Assembly (NCBI GenBank): GCA_004154925.1
Contig: QJNS01000753.1
Coordinates: 1 to 64,000 of the forward strand
Direction: 5' to 3'
Source of the DNA: Monosporascus cannonballus
Lineage: Eukaryota; Ascomycota; Sordariomycetes; Xylariales
DNA length: 64,000 nucleotides
Translations under genes and position numbers: made by a program
Part shown: positions 57,018 to 64,000 of the stretch, one piece after another
Layout of the letters: each line of letters starts with the position of its first letter
Numbering within the stretch: position 1 is the first letter of the stretch
Notes under the pieces: model-generated
What the model saw: only the letters and a program-made list of their open reading frames with translations
Database searches by the model: none
What the model was told of the DNA's origin: nothing

Positions 57018-58326
57018 TAAGCCAAGAGGTTTTACAATCCGGATAGTTGGCTGGAGAGTAATAGAGACAGGTGGAGCAGGGCGATGAAAGCAGACGGCGA
57101 GAAGATACCATATGTATAAAGGTTGATAAAAGCAATGTCTCGGGACTGTTGGTTGCTTTCGCAGTTAATAATTCTGGTTGTACAGTACCGTAGTGAATGC
57201 CACCACTTCATTCATATGGACCTGAGACAAATTGCTTGGTCCGATGGTGGTGACTCGGAGCTACGAGGAGGGCCTTATCACCATGAGGAATGGGGCCGCC
57301 ATTGTATGTATTGTGCACCGGGCCTTGGGGAAAGGATAAGTGAACAAGCAGCAGAATGGGTGGATCTCACGTTCAATGTTATCAGGGCCTATTGTGCAGC
57401 CGTTGGACACCCTGGGCACGATACAGGAGAGTATAATAGAGTGCTAGGTACCTAGTAAGGGTAGGTAAGGTTGGGGCCAGGAGCCCCAGGTCCTCGGAAT
57501 TAGGGGACCTACTAATACAGCCTTAAGTGGCCGGAGGCTACCTGGTACAAGTACCTAGGTACCTAGTAACGATATTCTTTTAACTGGAGACCTGCCCAAT
57601 CAAGCGTCATAAATCATGGACCATCCAATTACTTATCGGGTTATCAGCAACATTTTGTAGTGGCGGCAGTCGCCATCGAGCGTTTGCATTCTAGCGGCCC
57701 GACGAAGCAGGAGCTGTTCCTGTCGTTGCATATGGACAGCACCTGGCCCCCGGCTCCCAAAGTCGTCAACCCGATTAACAATATTCAACATAATCCTTTT
57801 TTTCCTTATGATGACTTCTCTTCGGTATTCCACTCATACAACAGCCCCGACGACACGCACCCACGCGACGCTGATCCCACGGCCGTCAACCATCTCCGAC
57901 ACTCAGATCTAGAGCCGGATAACCCCAGCCAATGGTCTCTCTCTCTCTCTTAGCCCAGCCATTTGAGAGGGCTCCTGTGCTCTAATTGATTCCCTCGTGT
58001 CTGTTGAAGAAAAGAAAAAAAAAGAAAGAAAAAAAAGAAAAGAAAAAAAGAAACAGCGACGGTGATCCCCGGCAACGAGTCGCTTGCGTGTATACAAGTT
58101 GGTGTTCCTTCCTGAGCACGGTCGAGTAGGTAGGTAGGTTGCTTGGCGTGCTTGCGCCTTTTTGCTTGCAGCCTTTAGTTGCCGACATCCTTCATACTGT
58201 ATCTTCGAGCGACATCTAACAGGAGTCGTATGGTAGGAGTACGGTGAACATACGATTATCCATCCGTATTCGTTTATCAATACGTACGGTTATTCGAAGC
58301 CAATTTCCTCCATCAGCTCGCCCACG
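57018..58326. other. 1.3-kb intergenic region with CTAGGTACCTAG palindromes and a polypurine leader
   Basis: Palindromes CTAGGTACCTAG (57444-57455) and GTACCTAGGTACCTAG (57551-57566) lie here, as does a purine-only A/G tract (about 58007-58056) and a short (CT)n at 57940-57951. The right part is the likely 5' leader and promoter of the RING gene. A 110-codon frame at 57123 has no motifs. Confidence 0.5.
58007..58056 (+). repeat. Polypurine (A-rich A/G) tract
   Basis: A ~50-nt run of A with scattered G and no pyrimidines, between PRP19 and the SIM/RING gene, about 270 nt upstream of the latter's start. Confidence 0.8.
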
Positions 58327-59445
58327 ATGGACGAACTGGTGGACATGGAGGTCTTTCCGTTTGGAAACAATCGGGACCACAGAAGCCAATCCAGACAACG
58401 CCACCGTCAGCCCGAGCCCGATATTATCGATCTAACACTAGATGACGAATCACCTCCGCATCCGTCTCTGCCTTTCCCTGGCCCTCCTGCACAGATGAAT
58501 GCGCGCAGGATGAATTCACAACGCAGTCCTCCTCGTTTATCCCGCACTGACGGGAGTTACATCGGAGGACCACCCCAGGTCATTTTCATATCCGACTCGG
58601 ATGATGACCATGGCGAGCCAGTTCGACCTAACTTTAGGCGCAATATAGATAACAACCGTGAGCGGAGAGAGAGACAAACAAGACATCACCACCACCACCA
58701 CCATACTCACCATCATCACCATCACCGCCCGCAACAGCCCGTGGACGAGCTCCACGAGGATGTACCACGCGAGGCTCCACATTTCACGCGCATCGCGAGT
58801 CTCTTACATAACCTTCCGCTCCCCATGTTCAGCTTCCTAAACAACCACGGCATGGCGAACCGGCACGGTGCAGAAGATATCGCTTTCCTCGGCGAACGGA
58901 ATCTGGGTCCTCAGCTTCCGCCCATCAATATCGGGATGCGGCTCGACTACGGGCATAACGCATTTCGTGGACATCAAGATCCCGCTCCTTCGCCCAAGCC
59001 CGCCCACGAGCCTCCGAAAACCGCGAGAGAGGGTTTCACAAGAGATACCGGCGAAGATGTGGTTGCCATCTGCCCAAGTTGTGATCAGGAGCTTGCCTAT
59101 GACCCCGACGGAGACGAAGAGGAAGGCGCTGCATCAGCAGCTACCCTCTCGAAGAAGGCGCGCACTAAGAAAGACAAGGCCGAACATCACTTCTTTGCCG
59201 TTAAGGCTTGCGGACATGTGAGATTAGATACAGGTTCCCCGCTTAACTCCTCACATCTGATATGCTGACAACTGCAGGTCTACTGCAAGAAATGCTACGA
59301 CAACCGTAAGCCATCGGCTAGGAACCCCGTCGATGTAGGCTTCCGACCCGATCCGAAGACCAGCAAGGGAAAGATACTCTGTGCGGTCGACGAGTGCGAG
59401 TCGGATGTGACGAACAAGACGGCCTGGGTGGGCATCTTCTTGTAA
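58327..59445 (+). CDS. SIM-containing variant RING-finger protein (possible SUMO-targeted ubiquitin ligase)
   Basis: Exons 58327-59217 and 59278-59445 give 352 residues; the intron has GTGAGA/CAG ends. Two SUMO-interaction-like motifs, a hydrophobic core followed by acids, lie near the N-terminus: IIDLTLDDE (about 33-41) and VIFISDSDDD (about 85-94). Residues 120-133 are thirteen His with one Thr. The C-terminus carries a RING-like Cys/His set: CPSC (about 250), a 45-residue spacer with a basic patch (SKKARTKKDKAEHHFF), then CGHVYCKKCY and a final C-x4-C (CAVDEC). The last pair is not the canonical C-x2-C and the spacer is long, so it is a variant. The layout resembles Slx5/Rfp-type STUbL subunits. 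Function is inferred. Confidence 0.78.
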
Positions 59446-60020
59446 TGCTACTAGGCGTTAGGCAATGGAGGCGTTTTGACTTCGAAAGGGATGATAGACA
59501 GCTGAGAGATAGCCGGCAGGGCATTAATCAAATATAACTGCGCGTTTGTGTTGCTGCTTCTCATTCTCGCTTGTCCTTATACTGTGGGAATTGGGATACA
59601 TGATTCCTTATGCAGTATGAAGCACATGCTCAGAATGCCTAACCTATCTAAGTGCATACAGAACTGTCCGATGTATGTGCACGAAGCGCGGGGTCCGATA
59701 TGGATCAATATCAAGTTTGCGGGGAGACCCACTGCAGTTTCCCGCTTGTTGGCTTGGTGCATATGCGGCTCTTCTTGGCAGCATGGTCCTTAAATGCCCA
59801 AAGCTCCAGAATTGCGGCTCCGAGTCTCTTCAGTGGGACTTTATCCACCAGCCTCTACATTCTACATGCCGACATGTATAAAGCTCAGTCAGGATTCCTC
59901 TACACTCCGACAACACAGGGGAGTCTTACAGCATCCCCACTGGGCCCCAGTTGAGGTTGCTTTATAGGTGATTCGGAGAATGCGATTCGAGACCAGCATA
60001 TCCTAGGTACCGCTATCAAG
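59446..60020. other. Convergent 3' intergenic region; nothing recognised
   Basis: About 0.6 kb between convergent genes. Overlapping frames below 100 codons lack motifs. ATCCTAGGTACC near 60000 is another CTAGGTACC-type element. Confidence 0.45.
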
Positions 60021-61271
60021 CTATGTGACACCCATGCGATCCCGGCTGTGCAAGAGAGCCATCGTCTCTACCTTATGCCGTAAGAGAGCTCGCCCGCTCG
60101 ATTCCCCGGGCTTCCCGGCGAGGACCTTGTCGAGCATCCAGCGCGCCGTCTTCGGCGTGGACGCCGGGTGCAGGGCGTCCAGGAGCTTGAAGCAGTGGTA
60201 CGCCAGGTCGAGTAGGAGTGGGTTTCCCGGGCCCGCGCGCACCGTGCTGTTTTCGAACGGCAGCCGGAGGTGCGTGCGCCATATTCCCTTGGACTGCCGA
60301 AGTGCGCCGCACATCTTTGTTGCCGCCCCTGTCGTCTTCTTCCTCTTCTTCTTCGTACTGTCTTTCCCCTCTGCCTTGCGCAGGCTTCCCCTTCCTCGTC
60401 TACTGCGCCGCTTGCTATCCTTCCCACCCTTATCACCATAACCATCCATTTCGTCATCAGCACCATCCAACTCTGCAAGGAAAACCGACAAGAAAGCAAT
60501 CTCCCTTTCCAACACGCCCGCCGGACCGGAAATCCTGCCCCTGCCAACGTGCGCCCTCTCGAAACGCTGGCACCGCACCTCGGCATCACGCTGGACGTGG
60601 TTCACCCACCGCCCCAGCTCCGCGCTGAAGGACCCCTCGTCGGACCTGGACCTCATCTCGAGGCATCGGGCGCTTGCGTCCCCCAGAGATGCGTACGTCT
60701 CGATACGCCAGGACGCGTGGGCGAGGGCTGCGAGCGCGCTCTGGAGGCTCGCGATTACCAGGGAATGATGACGTGGTGGGAGGGTTGAGTGTAGGGCTGT
60801 TGTAGCCTGGTGGCGGCGTTGCATGCCAGCAGGAGGGAGAAATGTGCATGGGAATGCGAATCGGAGGTCCTGCAGCACCTGGTCGTAGGCCTGCATTGCG
60901 CTGACGAAGGCGCGGATCTCAGCGTGCTGCCGTGTCTTCGTGCAGTGCAGCGCATGTCTGCTAAGGTGGTATGACGAGATTGCCCATGCGTCTTGGAGGA
61001 CCTCGAGGGTCCGGTGGTGCCGCTTGAGCTGCAGCGATGCTGAGTCGAGGCTCTGGGAGCGTCGAAGGCGGCCTTTGCGATCGTGATCATGGTTGCGGCT
61101 CTGGTGATGTTGACTGTGATGATGCTGGCAGGGGTGTAGCCGGGAAAGGTCTGACTGACTCTTAAATGTGGCGACATTCATGCCGTTATGTTGGTATAGG
61201 TCCATTTTTCTGTCGGGCTGCAGCCTATGAAAGAGGCAGTCGCCATCAAGGTAAAGGGGAGAGATCGGCAT
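60021..61271 (-). CDS. Unrecognised fungal protein, helical with basic segment
   Basis: I do not recognise this family. From the ATG at 61269-61271 the protein has 416 residues. The N-terminal 60 residues are His/Gln/Arg-rich (HPCQHHHSQHHQSRNHDHD). A predicted helical region follows (HHRTLEVLQDAWAISSYHLS, then IASLQSALAALAHASWRIE), with AELGRWVNHVQRDAEVRCQR. A Lys/Arg cluster (SKRRSRRGRGSLRKAEGKD, then STKKKRKKT) is NLS-like. The C-terminal part (LLLDLAYHCFKLLDALHPAS; TARWMLDKVLAGKPGE) is again helical. There is no signal peptide from this start. Coding is supported by length, GC and third-position bias. The frame continues upstream without an ATG. Function unknown. Confidence 0.65.
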   Translation of the reverse strand: MPISPLYLDGDCLFHRLQPDRKMDLYQHNGMNVATFKSQSDLSRLHPCQHHHSQHHQSRNHDHDRKGRLRRSQSLDSASLQLKRHHRTLEVLQDAWAISSYHLSRHALHCTKTRQHAEIRAFVSAMQAYDQVLQDLRFAFPCTFLPPAGMQRRHQATTALHSTLPPRHHSLVIASLQSALAALAHASWRIETYASLGDASARCLEMRSRSDEGSFSAELGRWVNHVQRDAEVRCQRFERAHVGRGRISGPAGVLEREIAFLSVFLAELDGADDEMDGYGDKGGKDSKRRSRRGRGSLRKAEGKDSTKKKRKKTTGAATKMCGALRQSKGIWRTHLRLPFENSTVRAGPGNPLLLDLAYHCFKLLDALHPASTPKTARWMLDKVLAGKPGESSGRALLRHKVETMALLHSRDRMGVT

Positions 61272-63130
61272 GTGATGCAGATGCTTTAATAATGGAACAA
61301 ATAGAAAGATATCAGTAATGGCTTGAGCGCACCAAAAATGTACACAATGAGTATGTTTGAGGTGTAATAGAAGCAAAGGTTAAGCTTATCTGCATCCATG
61401 CAACCCTGGATTCAAACATTAACTCTTAGAAGCAGGGTATGTGCATTCCATTAATTTTGTAAAACTTAATCTTGGTTTCAACTGTATGGTGCCCCGATTA
61501 AAAGTGCAATGGTGAATGCGTTGGTACTCGGGTAATGAAAAGTGCAATATTGTATATGTGTGGGAGATCAGATTATTCCCGGAGAGTAACGCTGAATTCA
61601 GCTACAGTCACTAGTGAGGGGCATACACACCCGAGCTTATGTGTATGCCACCACCTTCATCGTACTGACCGCCACGACTTCAAGAAAGATATTGTTCGTT
61701 ATAATGCGCATTTTTGAACGTCTCAGGGGTTGCCAGTTGTAGTCCAAAGTTCACATTTCTGGCAAGGCCGATGTCGATCCCCTCGCAATGCATGTGCATA
61801 ATCCGCCCAGGAATAGAAAAGTTATAGAGCAGCCGTGGCAGGAATCGAACCTGCCCCTCTTTCATCAGGGGGGAGGGACAAGTAAAGATTTTGGAGATAT
61901 GAGGCTCTTCCGGTATATAAGGTCCTCGCTAGGTGATTCCTAACAGGCATAAGTTTAAAAGGCGGCATAGGATAAAGCTAACGGATACTGTGGCAGGGAG
62001 GGATACGGGTCTTCTTGAGTGTGTGGTCGCGATATTTATCTTGTTCTGGCAAGCAACCGAGATATGCTTGGGATGCTGGAGGTTTATGTTATGATGGTGA
62101 GTCGGTCTCAAGAGCTCAATATTGCAAACACTGGATAGTCCTCAAGCTACTTAAGCCACTTCATGGCTCATAGAACACATAAATCAAGATACGAACACTC
62201 TTAGGCTGATAGGCTTCTTAGGGCCAATGTGGTTGATTTACCCATCACGGATTAGGCTTCGATATGTGTAGTCTCGGGACAGTCCCCTTATCCTCATCTT
62301 TAGCCCTTTGAGTCAATATGGGTTCATTTCAAGGTAATCATCAGGGGGAGACATCGGACTTATCCTGAATGAGTTCGAACACTTGAACGCAGTAGTCATT
62401 TCTACCTAGGTATCTAAGACTACAGCTGTCTGTCGTGACAGTTTCATAAGGTCAGAACGACATAGAAGACCAAACATCACTGGAGATTCCCTTTGCCACT
62501 TCAGTGTCTCGGCATCCTTAATATGGCTAATAGCAGATTAACTCCAAGTTCAAGACCAGCAGGCCTTCATTAGTTTAAGCCAAGTTGAAGAGAGGCCGGT
62601 ACTGAGTTGTTAGATTCCGGAATCCCAAGCAGTGTGTGCCGAGTCTCCAGTTTCAGAACCACTCCGTAGAGGACGACGCATGCGCGGCCAGTGGCGCCTC
62701 ACTGCGGTATAGGTCGGATGAAGCGTTGGCATCAGTCAACTGTCTCTGGAAATTCATGGTGGGAGTAGACGGAGAATGCCAAACGCTGGCTCGTCAGCTA
62801 CCTTGAGTGGTCCACATAGGATGCCAGCACTAACGTTAGTACGGTAACCGCTAAGATCGCTCGAGCTAGGCTTGTGTGGCTTAGCCTATAAGCAGGGTCT
62901 GCGGGGCATCAATCTGACGTCCTGTGGCTGCTTGCAGCTATGCCCCTCCATGCCCCTCCCAACTAGCTCTACTCTGGAGCTGATCCTAGAACAGAGCAGA
63001 TATACCCCACCATGTGGAATTTTTCGTATTAGTCCACCGCAGTGTGAATCATACATCAGTTCCTTTCCCGTAGAGCTCACAGGCTATACATGGCCTGAGT
63101 TCATCACGATATTCATCTCGAGCCGTCGAT
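61272..63130. other. 1.9-kb intergenic region with orphan pol III B-box; ADE6 promoter side
   Basis: No protein gene supported. Contains a tRNA T-arm-like element at 61838-61854 and a TACCTAGGTA element near 62403. The right end is the upstream region of ADE6; the TGACGTC at about 62917 resembles a CRE/Gcn4-like site but is unproven. Confidence 0.45.
61838..61854 (-). other. tRNA T-arm / RNA polymerase III B-box-like element
   Basis: On the minus strand this reads GCAGGTTCGATTCCTGC: a perfect 5-bp T-stem around TTCGATT and an exact match to the B-box pattern GGTTCGANNCC. A TTTT run follows 3' at about 61817-61820. No matching 5' acceptor strand or D-arm is found, so it is not a complete tRNA. 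Confidence 0.5.
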
Positions 63131-64000
63131 ATGGAGTTCATCACGCTCACGGGCGAGTCCTGCTTCACCGCGCCTGAAACGAAGAAGCTGAGGGACCGGA
63201 TTAATAAGTCAGCTCCTGTCAAGGTCTCCACCGTTTCCGGCTCCTGGGTCTACTATGCACGTATCAGGGGAGACGCCGCAGCTGCCCAGCAGAAGTTGAA
63301 ACAGCTCCTTCCATTGCCGGATGATGGTTCTTCGCCTTCCAATGAAGATGGCAGTCATGCTCGGAAGTGCTACGTGGCACCTCGAAATATCTCCCCCTGG
63401 TCGTCCCAGGCTACCAGCGTTGCCCATGTAGTTGGTTTTGCCGACCAGCTCGTCCGCATAGAACGGGGCCGAGTCATCACATTGGCGTTCGAGGAGCCCT
63501 TCGATGACCTGAGCCACGCTTTCCGCTATGTTCTGTATGACCGCATGACCGAGATTTTCAGTCTGGGCCCGCCGGATCTGGCTGTCATGTTCGCTCAAGG
63601 AGAGCCCGCCCCCTTGGAAGTTGTCGACATATTCTCCAACAACCAGGATCCGCTGCAGGCTCTCAAGGACTACAACAAGAAGTGTGGCCTGGCCATGGAC
63701 CAGTCCGAGATGGAGTACTTGGTGCAGAGGTTCAGCGAGCTCGGTCGACCCCCCAACGATGTCGAACTCTTCATGTTTGCCCAGGTAAACTCGGAGCACT
63801 GCCGCCACAAGCAGTTCAATGCCCACTGGACGATAGACGGTGTATCCAAGGACAGAAGCCTTTTCGATATGATCAGGAATACTCACAAGGTGACTCCGGA
63901 CCACACCGTATCCGCGTACAGTGACAACGCGGCAGTCATGGAGGGCTTCAACGCCACTTTCTGGGCCCCTGATCATTTAACTCGCTCATGGAAGTTGACT
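63131..64000 (+). CDS. ADE6: Phosphoribosylformylglycinamidine synthase (FGAM synthase), 5' part
   Basis: This catalyses the ATP- and glutamine-dependent fourth step of de novo purine synthesis in the cytosol. Only the first 290 codons are in the window; the frame is open to the last base. From the ATG at 63131 (MEFITLTGESCFTAPE) the N-terminal PurS-like domain is followed by linker and catalytic-domain start. The family hallmark MFAQVNSEHCRHKQFNA with W-x-IDG is present near residue 217-240. VVDIFSNNQDPLQALKDYNK and FSELGRPPNDVELFMF also fit. The full enzyme is about 1350 residues, so about four fifths lies beyond the window. A long antisense frame overlaps it and is not coding. Confidence 0.95.
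   Translation, partial: MEFITLTGESCFTAPETKKLRDRINKSAPVKVSTVSGSWVYYARIRGDAAAAQQKLKQLLPLPDDGSSPSNEDGSHARKCYVAPRNISPWSSQATSVAHVVGFADQLVRIERGRVITLAFEEPFDDLSHAFRYVLYDRMTEIFSLGPPDLAVMFAQGEPAPLEVVDIFSNNQDPLQALKDYNKKCGLAMDQSEMEYLVQRFSELGRPPNDVELFMFAQVNSEHCRHKQFNAHWTIDGVSKDRSLFDMIRNTHKVTPDHTVSAYSDNAAVMEGFNATFWAPDHLTRSWKLT

Noticed and set aside
57123..57455. 110-codon plus-strand frame downstream of PRP19
   Set aside because: No domain, ends inside a CTAGGTACCTAG palindrome, and composition is not gene-like.
63209..63976. 255-codon minus-strand frame at the right edge
   Set aside because: Antisense shadow of ADE6; the plus strand carries unmistakable FGAM synthase motifs.

Overview
The window is nuclear DNA of a filamentous ascomycete (Pezizomycotina; Sordariomycetes is the likeliest class, by inference). 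The evidence is short introns of about 50-80 nt with GT...CTAAC-like...AG signals, a HET-domain gene, classic fungal secreted enzymes, and widely spaced single genes with fungal orthologues. No prokaryotic, viral or intact transposon genes were recognised. The first 40 bases are homopolymer runs, and a 10-N gap flanked by poly-G/poly-C sits at 12064-12073, so this is a draft scaffold.

Layout. 0.7-9 kb: condensin subunit CAP-G/Ycg1 (minus), divergent from the four-RRM ribosome-biogenesis protein Nop4 (plus), then an unrecognised conserved protein (minus). 9.6-15.5 kb: two adjacent plus-strand GPI-anchor genes, GPI7/LAS21 and SMP3. 17-24 kb: three secreted proteins, namely an internally duplicated lectin-like protein, an M14 carboxypeptidase and a GH13 alpha-amylase. 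25-29 kb: a GNAT acetyltransferase and a HET-domain protein in gene-poor flanks. 30.5-39.3 kb: PET100, a convergent TACO1/DPC29-type mitochondrial protein, and the very large LAA1/HEATR5-type HEAT protein. 41-46 kb: an SGNH hydrolase followed by two decaying genes (a type-B carboxylesterase and a serine-rich single-pass membrane protein). 46.3-52.1 kb is nearly gene-free. 52-64 kb: a conserved nuclear-looking protein, OHCU decarboxylase, the spliceosomal U-box/WD40 protein Prp19, a SUMO-interaction-motif plus variant-RING protein, an unrecognised helical protein, and the 5' part of FGAM synthase (ADE6), which runs off the right edge.

Themes. GPI7 and SMP3 act in the same pathway, and SMP3 makes the four-mannose glycan. 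PET100 and the TACO1 homologue both serve cytochrome c oxidase biogenesis. The block at 17-24 kb is secretory. Most of the window is ordinary housekeeping sequence. The points most worth a second look are the intron-bearing tandem duplication in the lectin-like gene, the SIM/poly-His/variant-RING protein, the decaying 42-52 kb segment, an isolated 12-bp perfect hairpin, and an orphan pol III B-box. I do not see a convincing new multi-gene system. Exon boundaries were read by eye from splice signals and reading-frame continuity; joined lengths were checked to be multiples of three where given.
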